A DNA stretch of 64,000 bases from Mycocentrospora acerina. Lineage: Eukaryota; Ascomycota; Dothideomycetes; Pleosporales. This document shows, in pieces, positions 22,641 through 36,200 of this stretch (position 1 is its first letter; the number at the start of each line of letters is the position of its first letter). The DNA lies in contig JAKUHH010000250.1 in assembly GCA_022701365.1 (NCBI GenBank), positions 62,001-126,000 of the forward strand, in the 5' to 3' direction. A program made the translations under genes and the position numbers. Below the pieces are notes generated by a model. That model saw nothing but the letters and a program-made list of their open reading frames with translations, was not told where the DNA came from and ran no database searches.

Positions 22641-23917
22641 CCGAAATGGGTTGCAATTGGTAAAGACTCAATCAAAATGATGCGCTTTACCTCAAAAGAT
22701 GATTAGGGTAACAGAACTGAGAACAGTCATTAGAATAGCGACAACGGCGAGGAAGGCGCGCGCATGTAGGCGACCTTGGTCTGAAACTTGGACATGGAGT
22801 AAAAAGCAGTCGTAGCACCTTGCTTGCGAGAATGATATCTTAGCGCTGGGCTAGTGTAGGAAAGGATGACGTATGAAAAAGCAGACATGGTAGAACCCAT
22901 TTCATTGGTTTCTCGGAAACAAGCCAGCCCATTGCCAAGAGCTTACGGACGGAAAACACGAACTTCCACTCGCTGATGTGGGGTAGATGCCAAGCTTCTA
23001 CTTGGCATTCTAGGGAACTTCCTGATTTGTGACTTTAACCATCACGTCCAATCTACTCAAGCCTCTAGCTCGGTGTTTCTACCTCTCTTCATTGAGTTCG
23101 ATATTAAATTTAGCATGGTGCTCTACTGCAACGATCCCTGCACACATTGCGTGCAGATCCGACTTAGTTCTCATCTGGGAGGTCAGTTCCCAAAGCCTGC
23201 ACACCTATCTGTAAACTCATGTGTGATAGTCCACTCAAACATCTATTTGACCAGACTGGGATAGATTTAGCGCCATCTTAAAAATCCAGGTTTTAGAACG
23301 ATCGTCTCAGGTTATTTCTACTGTGGAGCATTTCCAGTCCAATAAGAAAGCCTCTACACACAGATGTATTTTCCTAGCTGATATTTACAATCAATGCGCA
23401 TATGCTTAATGGTTTATCACAGATCTATGTGTTAATTAGGAGTGGTTGCGATTATTGTTTTCAAAGTGTTATGAAGAGCGATGAATAACAACAGGGGAGG
23501 TATGATCTACATAACGGGGTTAGAGACAATTGGCTAGGTGTAAGATAAGCTGCCTCTTGAACTTCCTCTTTGGTCGATCCTACGAGGCAGCTCGGGTAGT
23601 CCCATATTACTGCAGTTTGCCGCTACCGATAACGAGTCCGTACTGTGGAGAACGTAGTTGGTATTGTCGTGGCAAGACACCGGATAGCCCACCTGATCAA
23701 GAAGGTCAGTTAACAGTGAGGGTCCATTAGTTTCTGAAACCATGACAAGACGATTTGGGAAGGTAGTATATGATGAATTTCAACCTAAGAAGAGGGAGAG
23801 AAGTTTTGTATAAGTATAGAACGGCAGCCTCTCTTCAAATATCATCCACTCACTACTCTCTCAATCCAGCACCTACAGTCCTCACTCTCGGAAGCCTCCT
23901 CGACTCGAACATTCAAA
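22641..23917. other. Intergenic, shared upstream region
   Basis: Divergent upstream region of the small secreted protein (minus) and the trypsin-like protease (plus). A minus-strand stretch at about 22690-22790 can encode a short hydrophobic segment that ends in a stop; no splice join to the gene at 22640 was found. A TATAAG element at about 23808 serves the protease. Confidence 0.5.
23808..23814 (+). promoter_or_regulatory. TATA-like element of the protease gene
   Basis: GTATAAGTATAG lies about 105 bp upstream of the ATG at 23918, followed by a CT-rich leader (CACTCACTACTCTC). This is a normal fungal core-promoter layout. Confidence 0.45.
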
Positions 23918-24849
23918 ATGGGTATCAAATCGCTTTTGGTCGCACTTGCCATCCCAGCCATCTGCGCTGCAGCTCCCACTCCTCAGGACTACGAGTTCCC
24001 GGATGGCGAGGACATTGTTGGCGGAACTGCCGCTGCGGCAGGCGAGTTCCCCTACATCGTCAGTCTCCAGAGGAGCGGCTCTCATTTCTGCGGAGGCTCT
24101 CTTCTGAATGCCAACACTGTCCTCACAGCAGCTCATTGCGCTGTGGGACAGACTGCCTCAACTCTCCGAGTCCGCGCAGGATCCAACGTAAGTTGTCTCC
24201 TGTCTTTGTTCCGTGACCTGATTTTCAAGCGCTGGAATAGCGAAATATTTGATTCGGAAATCTATGATGCTAACTTCTATACAGAACAGGTCTTCTGGAG
24301 GAACACTTGTCAGCGTTTCATCCATCACTGTTCATCCCAGTTACCAGAGCGGAGGTCAATACAACAACGACGTCGCCATCTTCAAGCTCGCTACTTCGAT
24401 CCCGACTAGCTCCACTGTTGGCTACGTAACCCTCGCAGCTCAAGGCTCGGACCCTGCTTCAGGATCTGTCGCTACTACCGCTGGCTGGTATGTAAATCTG
24501 ATAGAGACCTAAATCATCCGTACAAGACTAATCAGCAAATAGGGGAACTTTGAGCTCCGGTGGCTCCACTCTCCCCACGGCCCTGCAGAAGGTTGACGTC
24601 CCCATCGTGTCCCGCGCGACATGCCGTTCTCAGTACAGCACGGCTTCGGTCACCGACAACATGATCTGCGCAGGACTTGCCGCTGGAGGCAAGGACTCTT
24701 GCCAGGGAGACAGCGGAGGTCCCATTGTCTCATCTACCAAGGCCTTGATTGGTGTTGTTTCTTGGGGTGAGGGCTGTGCTGCGGCTAACAAGCCCGGTGT
24801 GTACGCCAGGATTGGTACCCTCAACACCTGGATCTCGAGCCAGTTGTAA
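23918..24849 (+). CDS. Secreted trypsin-like serine protease (S1A)
   Basis: Extracellular endopeptidase predicted to cut after Lys/Arg, 259 aa. Exons are 23918-24187, 24285-24487 and 24543-24849 (introns 97 and 55 nt). Signal peptide residues 1-18, then a short propeptide up to the activation site IVGG (33-36). The catalytic triad is complete: His in TAAHC (73), Asp in NNDVAIFKL and Ser in GDSGGP. The residue six before the catalytic Ser (KDSCQGDSGGP) is Asp, the trypsin-type S1 pocket, and the SWGEGC...PGVYAR wall is present. Length is normal for fungal trypsins. Such enzymes are patchily distributed in fungi and enriched in plant- and insect-associated species, which is family knowledge rather than something seen here. 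The coding sequence is clearly more GC-rich than its surroundings. Confidence 0.97.
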
Positions 24850-27754
24850 GTGCGATGATTTGATGTTACTTATCAGATCACAATCGTCCTCCCAACTAGT
24901 GTTGCAGAAGTTGGTCCTGCTGATCGATAGGGTGCAGTCATGCATCAACATCTCCACGACTCTGGAACTTGTCTCAGAGTCACAAGCGTCTTATTCATGC
25001 GAGACGTAAAATGTTTTCTCTCTTTTGCTCAAGCAAAGCCAGTCTTTAGAATCAAATCAATCCACTGCTATAAAATTCCCTTTGATAAAGCTGGTCTCGT
25101 GATGCGCAGTGAAGTCCGGGAGTGAACCATCTTCAACGTTTTTAAGCCAGAACTCTTAGACTACAAAGGTTTGCACGAAGTAACTCAATTTCTTTCGGAA
25201 AATACCTATCCCTGCAATAATTTTGATCCAGTAAAGCAGAACTCGAATCACTTCCATGAAAGTTCAATCAATGACTGATCGAAGTTGCTCAAGTCGTGAA
25301 GGAGTTCTCTAAAGTGACTACGCCGAAGTAAGATGGCGATATATAACCGATTAGTCCTGCGTGATTGATTGTATATTTTAATTGTTTTCTGCCCTGTCTT
25401 CTTGCTAGTAAGGAGACCAAATGCTCAACAGACACATTGATATTCACTCCAGTGATGGTATAGGCACAAGATAATAAATTGTATTATCTTGCACTACAAA
25501 CAATGTGAAAATAGTTCATTGAAACTTATATTAAAAAATTTCTTAGTTGTAAACTTTGTTGGAATATTCACTCTAATCTCATTTGTACTTATTGCTGAAA
25601 CTGTCACAAACCCCCCTTTTTCGTTTCATGTGTATAGAGTAGTATTCCGCTATTTTGCCACTTCAAAATCTGCTGGAGTAAAATAGACGTAGACTCCTTC
25701 TGTCAGGCAGGGCACAAGATAGGGATTCAGTCACTATGTCTGGCGGCCATGAGGCCAGCATAGGGTTAATGGAAGTAGTATGAAGATGCCCTTTCTAGAA
25801 TTTTCCGAAGTTAGTGTTTCGATCTCAAATTTGAAACTAGTTTCAGTTCTCGATTTGACATTTTAGATAATAGTTGTCTCCTTTTGTAATGGATTATTTA
25901 AAAATTATATTTCCAGATTAATCTCCTCATCTAAACTTTCTTCAACTTATTCTTCTTTAATGGTACACCCCGTTTTTCAAGATTTTGGTTATTCCGGCCT
26001 AAGAGTCAGACCTTTGATTGCCAGGAATGGTAATGGTAAAACAGGTTTAATTATTTGCCATTACTCTTCCGATATTTTATTCTTAAGACGGGTCAAGTAA
26101 TTTATGAATCTTTCACAAACCAAAGCTGTTGCCTCCGGTTCCTCTTCAAGACTTCGTGTTGCTTCAGCAAAACTGTTTGCGTTATTCGTGTGCTTGCCGT
26201 AAGATGTGTTCGTTATGACTTTAGTCAAGAAGCCCAATGCTTGAAACGACTATCCTTGGGAATATAAACCGCTTTTTAATCTTAATTATTCCCAAGAAAA
26301 TAATTTTTCACTTTCATCCGTGTTGAGGAACTGGCAATTGAGGTCATATTAACATTGGGTAAAGACAAAGAAACATTTAACAGCGTAAGAACAAGTTATG
26401 GGTACCACTCACAGAAGTGATGGGTCTTTGAATGTTAGATGCTAGTGTTAATGCCAAATCAACGTCTACTTGGGTGAAAAGGCCAACTTCTCGATTTTGC
26501 CACGTAAGCTTTTTGATATACTGGAGTTTTTTTTCCAGCGTCGGAACTTTTCTTGGATAGTTTCACATGCTTCAGCGCAAGAATTTGCAGTTGTCTTTGT
26601 CTCGCTAGTAACACTCGCACTAATTGAGACTTTCCACAGCTCAAATTGAAGCGCGAGCCGTTTAGATAGAGTGTACAAGCTTCTAGGTCGGCATTATTGA
26701 CAGACCGGTTAGTGCGACGCGTCATGCTCCCGGTAGTGAGTCGCGGGAGCGTCCGCGAGTTTAGGCAGGTACTAATCATGGCCCGTCCAAGCATGACTCG
26801 CAATTCCGCCGCGACCCTGCCTTCCAGCTAAGACGCCCACTCCTTCGAACGAGGGTCAACACTCTATTGAATCCATCAGGATTGCGCTATGCCAATTTCT
26901 TGAATTAAGCTGGTTAGCCTTGGTAGAGTCTAGCGAAAAATGCATAGCCCCCAACAGTATTCAGCACACTAGCTATGAAGTAGCAAGTCAAACTCTCCAT
27001 CGAATATGCATACAGGGTTCATAAGGATTTGCCCGAGATATGGGTATGCTGGGTCCACGCCACCAACACAGCTAGGTTTAAGAAGACCAACTGAGAGATT
27101 GCAAAGGCTCATTGTCCCTGGACGAGAGGATCTCAAGGATAAACCTATTTCTCGTTTTGACAATGACTTTATTTTTGTCGTAACACGGAGAAAAGAAGCG
27201 GTTCTGAGTTTGGTAGACACCCAGGATATGATGGTAGTGTAGTTAGTGAGTGAATCAGAACTACTGCTGCTCTCCGAGAGTAATGAGGCGGGCAAGGTGA
27301 AAACGACGTTACTGAGCTTGCAGCGGTGCTGAACGCGATGATCTTTGCTATCACCACAACTCTCAAGAGACAATAAGATGCACAGCTAGATATTACCTCT
27401 TTTCTTTAAAGACAGGAAGCTTCGCAAGGTTCGAATTGCTAAGAATTCCACTCTCATCTCATGTCAAATCAATTTCGAGCACCTACGACGGCCGGGTATT
27501 GTGTCAAGCACCTTCTTCACCGGTGAAATCAGCGACTGGTAGACAAATACTTGCCAGCGCAACAGGTCGCAGTAGGCAGTCCATGGACAGTGTGCATCGC
27601 ACAGAAACCTTCGGGCCTCGGCTTAAAATCAGTAGATTTGGGACATTCACGTTGCTACATTATAACATCGTGTACAAAATTGTGATTGCTGAACTAAAGT
27701 CAATGAATAGCAAATATGATGTTCTTAAGGCAGAATACTACATAGAAACCTTCC
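24850..27754. other. Gene-free AT-rich stretch
   Basis: About 2.9 kb with stops in all frames and no recognisable family. Open frames at 26459-26803 and 26969-27373 (minus) have no motif and no plausible splice partners. Sequence around 25440-25680 and 25850-25960 is strongly AT-rich. Confidence 0.55.
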
Positions 27755-29212
27755 CTATTTTGCTCTTCGAAAAGCGTCGGTGTTTGGCCCATCAGATATT
27801 GGCTTTATCGCATCGCTACTCTGTTTGACTCCTGTACTGGCTCTGCCATTTCGCCTCCTCGCAAGTTCTGCCTCGATCTCTCTCGAATACTCCTCGAGCT
27901 GGTAGCTATCCAGATCTCTGACTCGCTCTTGCGGCTTACTGGGCTTCAGCGTCCATTCCGTTGACTGTACTGTACATGCGCCTGAGCCATAGGCTGAGTC
28001 GCACTCCACGACCGGACCTTTCACCTTTTTGCGTCCGTTGCGGTACCAGCCAAAACTTCGAACTTTCTGCTCTGGGTTGAACCAATCGCCACAGTATGCT
28101 TTCAAAGCTGGTGCACACGCGCAAATAACAGCGAGATTAGACTCCACGCCTGTCGATACCCAGGAACCGAGAGCTTCCCAGCTAATATCGTATGTAGGCG
28201 AGGGCTTCAGTTTGGTGTAGTAGTATACCTTGTGCGCATAGTGTACGCGCAGTGCACCTGTTGCGCAAGTTCTGCTTGTGTTAGTGATAAGGTAAATGTA
28301 GGGCAAGAAATCAACATACCCCAGACCAACGAGAAATATGGCAGACAAAGCTAGTTTCTGCTTCAATGGAAGTCGAAGCTTATGAACGACACACATTGGT
28401 AATATGCATGCAATACAGTCTTGGACAGTGCTAATACTGATAATGATCAGGAGGGTCTGGACTTCGTTATGGCATTTATATTTGTGTGATTTCAACCAGG
28501 ATGGCGTGAAACGGTACCAGTAGGCTTCAACAGGCCAACACGTAAAGAGGAGCACAAAGATGAACGATATTCCATACGCTGCAACTACATCCATGTTAAC
28601 AGGTTGACTATACGTTCCACGAAAGTAACATACCGAAGACAATGCTGGCCCATACTGCGATCATTAACGGACGACTTAGGACGGAGCTAGTGATTCGGCG
28701 GTAGAACGTCAAGATAGAGATCTTCGTTAATGTGGTTGTGCCCAGGTAAATAATCTCCATCGCAAGCGTAATCTACAGTTCTTAAGCAACGTCCGCATCC
28801 ACTTCAGGCAGAGACTCTCACCTCACGGATCGTGATTCGCGTCTTCGGCGTTTGATCATAGATGTGAATATGAAAGCCGTATCGTCTAAGTGCCAGTACA
28901 GTGGCAATTGTTTGGGCCAGCAGTACCGGCTATTTCGTGTCAGCATGTATTCGAGAGCGATCCCGAGACAGTATTTCTAACCATAGACGCAATGATAAGC
29001 CAGTCATCAACTCCTGGATTCCTCGTCACCCGAAATCTAGCCCATATTCTTGCAGCAAAAATAGCTGACGTGAAAATGAAAAGTGCGATGAGGCACGCTG
29101 GTGCTGTCCAATCCCTCGTAACTGGATTAACGTAGTTTGGTGCAGGCCAAGTGTAATTTGCACCATCGGCTGGTGGGAACAGAGCTGGAATCGGCAGAGG
29201 TGCGGGTGCCAT
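27755..29212 (-). CDS. Fungal rhodopsin-domain integral membrane protein (Pth11-like fold)
   Basis: Seven-helix plasma-membrane protein, 419 aa, of the family annotated as fungal rhodopsin domain/SAT4. Minus-strand exons are 29212-28982, 28929-28822, 28772-28634, 28584-28320 and 28271-27755 (introns 52, 49, 49, 48 nt). Every join restores a family segment: IIASM/PVLLAQTIATVLALRRYGFH, then RITIRE/ITLAMEIIYLGTTTLTKISIL, then the FTCWPVEAYW loop, and ISWEALGSWVSTGVESNLAVICACAPAL at helix 7. The DDWLIIASM motif after helix 2 is a hallmark. No N-terminal CFEM domain is present, so it is not a full Pth11. The last 120 residues are a polar cytoplasmic tail. The last acceptor is NAGNAG-like: a site 3 nt upstream keeps frame and adds one residue. 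Ligand unknown. Confidence 0.88.
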
Positions 29213-30250
29213 GAAGAGGCTAACTTATGCGGCAATAACGCAGTGTGTTTAAGATGTGGTTAAAAAGAACGCCAGGCAGATCGTTGCTTGAATGACATTA
29301 GGAAAAGCAACGATCGATCCAGAGCTTTTGACAGCTCCTGGATCCAGCCACAACCGTTAGAATCATGCAGCTTCCACGTGTGATAGGGGCTGCGACTTCT
29401 CAAATGGTCGTGGACAGTCCGTGCTTGTATCTGCATGTCCCGCGTTAATACGGAGTTGGAAGCAGAGAAGGTGAGCCGGTTCACAAGCGAACGAGAAGAG
29501 TATGCGAGCCTTTGTTGTGATTATCGCCAATTCTCTAGTCTCGCGGCACGCCGTGCGATAAAGTTCACCTTTGTCGAGAAACTTGGGGGGCCAAGACCAT
29601 TAATAATTCGCAGGGGTGCGGAGTCTTCTCCGCATATTGTGATTGGTGGGAGAACCATCCCGAAACTCTGCTCCTTCAATAATAGCAAATAAGCGTTCAT
29701 GATTTCGTCCACTTGAGGTTGATCTTGAGGTTGGAGGTGCCAAATTGAAATGAGGAGTCTTCAAAGATAGACAGTCTGCTCCGTTGAAAGTAAACATCTA
29801 AAAGCCTGAATATACGTGTCTATCCCCAAGTTTCAGAGGACTTAGTCTGGTCAAGTCAGTGCGAGCTGCAAACTAAGTTCCTCTATCTACCTTCCGTAAC
29901 CTTTGAGACATCATAGCGTTCATTAAAGATGGACATGAAACAGAGGTTATGCACCGATACCCCGCATCGATTGAGCTACTCCCCATGCACTACGGAGTCT
30001 CCACATGAGATAGCGTGAACATCTTTACTTTTGCGACCTCATCCGAAAGCATGTTTTCATAGTTGAGGCTTTCCCAGAACATTCCCCGCATGATTTCCTT
30101 TGAGAGTACCACTGTGGTTTGGAATGATGAATAGGTAAGCCCACATTTCACTGTCAGAATAATCACTTCTTTCACCTTCACAAGCAGTTCAATTGTCAAA
30201 CGAAACGCTCACTGAAATACAACAGGCTTCTCGTTACTTTAATCACAATT
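29213..30250. other. Intergenic, nothing recognised
   Basis: A 1-kb gap between the rhodopsin-domain gene and the 3' end of separase. Both genes run on the minus strand. No motif or family was seen in the short open frames. Confidence 0.55.
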
Positions 30251-33200
30251 CTACTCTAAAAATACCGGAATCCCATACACCACTGCCGCAGCACCATTCA
30301 GATATTTCATGACACACACCTTTCTTGCCTCTTTAATCGCCTCGTCTAATCCCACACCTCGCGAGTGCCGCACCTCAGAATCATCGTCCTCGCCGCCTTT
30401 CCCAACGACCTTCTTCCCTTTTTTCTCAGTGGCATTCTTCGAGTATCTTACGCCCTCAACCTCCACAGATTTCCCCTTGCCTTTACCCTTCTTTGCGGGT
30501 GTTTTGGAGGACTTGTGCGTATCCTCCTCAACGAGCTCCGGCCATAGTCCCCACAATTCACCAGCTCGCATGGCAAGTCGATCGCAGTCTTTATCAGTAA
30601 CATCCCATAGCATACCGACCACTGCAGGCGCACCGGCAGTGAGATATGCTGAGAGCATACCGCTTGGCTCGAAGATACCATTCTCAGTGAGATGTGCAGA
30701 CGAGCAGCCGAAAAGGAGTGTTGTCGCGCAACCCGGCTTTGGTGTTGCATTTGCTTCTACTTGAGACCCAGGGTAGAGCCGTCGAACGGACTTTGACCGC
30801 ACAAATTGCGCGCCACTGCCGTGGCCGAAATAAAGAACCAAATCCTTCTTTCGTAATGAATCTTCGAATTCTTGTTCCGATGGGGCCCGGCTGGTGATGT
30901 GTTCCCAGGGACCTTGGAGATCTTGTAAGCGTGGTTTGAGTGTTGAGAGAGTGTGGCTCAAGTCTCCAGAGGGATTAAGGATGCTAGTCCCGCCACTTTC
31001 GAGTGGTATGTAATGTCCAGGTGCGGCATCTGGGTTCTTGGTGCAGGATCTTGCAGCGAGGAGTCGTTCGCGTAGGGCAGCTAGCGATGGGAGTCGAGAG
31101 ATGGATAATTGCTCTAAACAAGGCATCGATTCCCAGGGAAAGGCATGTAAGTTCTTGTCCAGAATAAGGATCATGTGAGGAGAGGATAGCGATACGCTCT
31201 GCGAAGCACTGTGGTATGCGCGTAGTGCATCTTGTGTTTCGATGACCATGGCATCGAAATCGATCTCGTCGTAAGCATTGCGCTCGCCGTTAAACTGCAG
31301 TATGTCGACAACAAAATACAGTAGATCCATGAGCACCTCGTCCAGGTCGATTTCTTCATCCGTAGCGTCCCCTAACCCAACAAAGAGTTCTAACACTCTT
31401 GTGTCCAGAATTACTTTCTTTTGTTGTGACTTCTTTCGTCGTGACGGCAGGCTTCTGTTCAAAACAGTTTCAAACGCTTTTCGGAATTTTGTGAGAAGAG
31501 TGGGCTGCTTTACATGCTGCGAGAAAACGCCTCTGAAGCCACCGAGCCAGATATTCTCCATGTTGATGAGCAGCTCATGAAGACGTTCGTCCAAAGCTTC
31601 GCGTTCTGCCCACCATTGTCGTCGAGCATCGCTGGTTGTCATGTCTCGAGCGCTTCGTGTGCTGAAATCACTAAGCTCAATGATTTCGTCAAAATCCTTC
31701 TTCCCGTCTTCAAACGAGAACTCTTCTTCATCTACATCACGAGAAGCATGGCGAGCTATTGGTAGACGTAGCACGAACGGCGACGATCCGCTTTCGAACC
31801 GAGTGATGAAAAGTTCGTCTCGGGTTTCATTCAAGGCCATGGAAACGGCTGTCCAAGTTTCCGGTATGATATTGACGTAGTCTTTCTGGAAGTCCGTAGC
31901 AGTTGCGAAGCTAAAAGTCGAAGATTCAGACATCGGCCATTGGAGATATTCGTCGCGGGTGATTTGCTCCCTCTCCGCCTCGGTTGACTCCTGCGCAAGT
32001 CGCAGAGCATTACATTTCGGAAGCTCGCTCATGTATGCTGCATATAGTGGGTGAAGCGATCCTTGTGATACCCCTCCAGAAATTGCAGATAACAAAACTG
32101 TGACGTGTCCCAGCGCCATAGATACTTGTTCAAATAAGTGATTGGAGCCTCGAGCCGCGGCCAAAGCATGTGCTTGGACAAGCTGTTCCCGAGCACTGCG
32201 AAGCGTCTCTACAACGTCTTCCTTTGATGATTTTTTACCCCGAGCACTCTTCGTTGCCGTTAAAGTAGTCGTTACTTGCTTTGCATCCAATGCATCGAGT
32301 GATGCCTGATCTTTGGAACCAATGGCGGGAAAGGCGATAGTAGACTCTGGAAGTGTATTAAAGGCCAAATCTTCAGCGATCTGCTTGGTGGTTTGCGCGA
32401 ACATAGCTTTGAACTTGGCCCAGATGTGCGAGACCTCCAGGTTTAGACTAGGATGAAGTTGCTCAACCCGCGCAAGCAGGCCGAGGGCTTTCTCGATATT
32501 CTCTCGCAGGAGATTAGCTAACACTTCCCGGTGCATAATCCCAGCTTGAAAGGTAGTCAAGATCGAGCATTGATCGGCCGAATTCAATATTGCGGGGGAC
32601 GCAGTCGCCGCAGCCTTGCGCTTCGCTTTGGGAGCGACCCTTGGAACGCTTGCAGTGTTGGCCCTGGACCGTGCACTCGGCGCCGCCTTCGACGCGGTAC
32701 GCGATGCAGGCTTGGACGCGGCTTTGCGGCCTCTAGTAGTGCGAGTTGCAGTTTCCACTACTTCAGAATCAGGCAAATCGAGTGTCATAGTGGCAATTTG
32801 CTCGGCCAGTGTATCGATGTTAGTACAGAATGATTCCAGAGTTTTGATGTATATAGGCGACATAAGATCCGCTAATAGTTGCTCCAGTGTCTTATATGAT
32901 GCGATCTCTTTCTCGAAATTGCCTTCCCAGTGGTACACTCGTGCGACAGCTGAGTAATAACCTGCAACAGACAAACACTTGCGGGAGGACAAGTGGTCGA
33001 GCGACTTCAGTATCGGCTGTGCCTTATCAGGACGACCACTCTGAGCCCAGCACTCAGCTCGCCAGCTGGCATTATCCATCATGAGCGATGGGGAGTGTGT
33101 GGCTGTCGCAACCTTCTCTGCCTGTTCTGCAACGTAAATCGCCTCTTGTAGCAAACCCTGGCCAGCGAAGACTTGAGAATGTTGCATCAGTCCCCGATAG

Positions 33201-36200
33201 AGCGAGGGTACTAAGGACCAAAAGCTTGCTCCACTGAGTGCATCGTGAGTGACAGACGTAACAATAGGGGCACCTTGCTCGGTACGCATCGAGCTTAGAG
33301 GATCGAAGGTTATCTTGTTTGATCCATCTGTAGCTTGTCCGACAACATCTGCAGATGTGATTTTCCTGGAGCCAACTCTTGCTTCTAAAGCAGACCAGAT
33401 GCGGCGATTGACAGTTACGCATTGCCTCGCGTGTCTCGCAGCATCTTTGTGCGAGCCTGCTGCGGTGGCGAGGAGTGAATACACATAGCAGGCGTCCGCT
33501 AAGACTCTGTTGAAGCGAAGTCTGCCTGAGAGGGAGGTTGATGGTTTTGCCAAATCCATAAAACTGAGGTCTGCCTGAGCAATCGTCTGTGCGGTAGACA
33601 ATATTTCCATACTACAAGGATTAATACTGGGTAGCAATCGTATTTGAGGTGAAAGTCTTACCATTTGACGGCATTGCCTATCCTGACCAGATACTCAGCG
33701 TAGTTTATGTGCCACTTTAGGCTTGCATCTGTCGAGACGGACTTGTTTGCGAGCAAAGATTCAGCCTTCGCGAAGATGTGCCCAGCTTTTCCGCTGTATC
33801 CCAAACGCAAAAACTGCAGACCAAGGGTACAGTGAGTTGATAATAGTTCTGAAACATCCGCACTTTTCTGCAATTCAAGAACCTTGACTAGAAGATGAAG
33901 TAGTGGAAGTGCAAGGTACTCCTCACCTTTGACGTTGAGATAATCAACACTTGCTTGCATATCCTGCAGCCAGTACTCCGTATTATCCATAAAATCACTG
34001 AGGTCATTCCATGTAGCAGCAGAGCTGACAAGTGTCTCCCATAACGAGAAGCATTGCCGAAAGATCGTGGTGGATGGAGAAGTCTGCTGCAATGATAGTT
34101 TGAGATTGTAAAGTGCTTTCTGGTGACGTTCCATCCCCACTAGTTCCGCATCGTTTGATCCTGTTGTTATGTCTACATCGGTATCTATCAAATCAGATGG
34201 TAGAAGCCTGATAGGCAGTATGTGAGGTTGACTCTGATGAAGTTGAAGAAGCATAACAGAGAGCCTCAGGCGGCGGAGAGGAAAACTCTCTGCTGTATAA
34301 ATCTCCCGAAGCCGCTCTACCAGAGAGACAATAGATATGTCAAGTTTTGAATCCCATTGTCTATTCCTGGAAAGTGTTCGCGAATATAGATCTAGTTGCC
34401 ACTCCAAGACTGCCCCTCTGACCCCGGACGGAAGCTCGGCGTCGTCAAAGAAGGCCAAACTTTCTGAACTTGTAAGACCGAACTTCATGAAAGAACGGTG
34501 ATGTGATTTTAAGACTCTGGCGAGAGTTGCGAGAGACGGTTCGTTGCCAAAGATGTCGTGAAGAGGGCGTCGTGCGGCTAGGTTTGCAATTGTGTCAGAT
34601 GCGGTTGAATCAAGAAGGTTTCGAACACACAGATCGAGGGTTTTGCGGAACTCTTCAGCCTGATTTGTGTTCTCGAAAGCTTCTGCGAGTCGTTCAAGCT
34701 TCATAGTAAAATGCCCCGCCTCCAGGTCTGCTTGAGCCCTTACTCGTACAAAATCTATGGAACGCTTCATGGCTGGTATATAATCCTCTGGTATGGCGCC
34801 AGCTTTTCGCAGTTTCATATGTACAGTCCAGTACGCATTCGAGAGCTTAACGATGTAGGACCCGATGAGTTCAGTTTCTTGCTGATCAGCGGAACTATGT
34901 TCCTCTGCTTCCGCTTCTAGTCGCTGTAGAAGGCGCAAGCACTCTTGTAAGACGGCATCGAGCTGCTCCCATCGATCATTTAGATGTACTGAAGTGTTGC
35001 AACAAGTGAGCACAGAATCAATAATACTCTTCAAACACTTCCAAGCCATGCCAATTCGTTCATTGTGACGATGCTGCGCTTTCGCGTCTGCGTCTGCGGC
35101 CAGTTCGGCGCCAATAAATCTTGCAGAGAAGTGTACACATGCTGCTATGACGGCAACAGCCCACTGCTGGACTGAGTCACCCTCGAGTTCGTCTTTTGGT
35201 GTCGAGATACTTGCTACCAGTGATCTCGATGCAGCACGTCTCAAGGCGTTAGCTTCCATGAATAGAGAATCTAGATCTGTGGACGATCCACCCAAGCTTC
35301 CGGACAAAGCTTCGAGCGCGCTTGCAATCGTATCTTCTGGGTCGACTCTAGCATCTCTCTTCAATGATGCATCTATTGACATGGTCGCTATACGAACAAG
35401 GCGCGCTGCCTGTTTTGCTGCAGATACATTGGATGTTGCCGATGGGTTGGGTGCTCCCAGCCACCTCAAGGCTTCGTCAGCCAATCCTGCAGCTTGAGCA
35501 AGTGACGACAAGGTCTTGGCAGCCATTCCTGTGGAGCTAGAATAGTTGGCTTTGCTTGTACTGGAACTGTTTGACTGCTCAGTCAAGTCGTTGTATAGTG
35601 ACTCAGCTAGGTTATATGCCTTGGTTGGCGGAAGCTTTGATCTACGAGAGAAGGCGACCATGCATTTCGCAAAAGGCTCAAAAATTTCTTGTTCTTCATT
35701 ACCCTGATGCTTCGCGATTGACCACCATTGCTTCCGAACTTTGAATGCCAGATGTTGTAATGACAGTACCACATCTGCTGATGGCTGCAAAGGATTCTCG
35801 TCATCAGAGCTCGATATGCTTGGACACAAAGATAGGATTGTTTGCGCAAGCGATTCGAGCTGCCGTGCTGCTTTCGTTTGGTCATCGGGGGCGCTGGAGG
35901 CGTGCTGCAACAGATTTGCAGGAGACGAGAGATTCGATATCCTTAGGTATTCCCACGCGGCTTCAACGATCCGGGGTCTGTTCAACCTCGATATGACTCG
36001 CAAAACATAAGTCTGAAAGCTCGCAACGAGTGGCAGTGCTGGACTCTTCAAGTCAAACGGCGCAAAGTCCAGTAGTGATGCTAGGCTTTCTTTTTCGTTC
36101 GATACAGCCTGCCGTAAAGCTATCCTAGAAACCCCAGACGCCGTTTCCGACTTCTTGATGTCGCAGCCCAGGAACCTATCCAACCTCTTCTTCAGAACCT

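Noticed and set aside
22690..22800. Minus-strand hydrophobic segment upstream of the small secreted gene
   Set aside because: It ends in a stop and no donor/acceptor pair joins it in frame to the gene at 22640; that gene already has its own ATG and leader.
26459..27373. Two minus-strand frames near 26.5-27.4 kb
   Set aside because: Basic or mixed products without motifs in stop-rich DNA.
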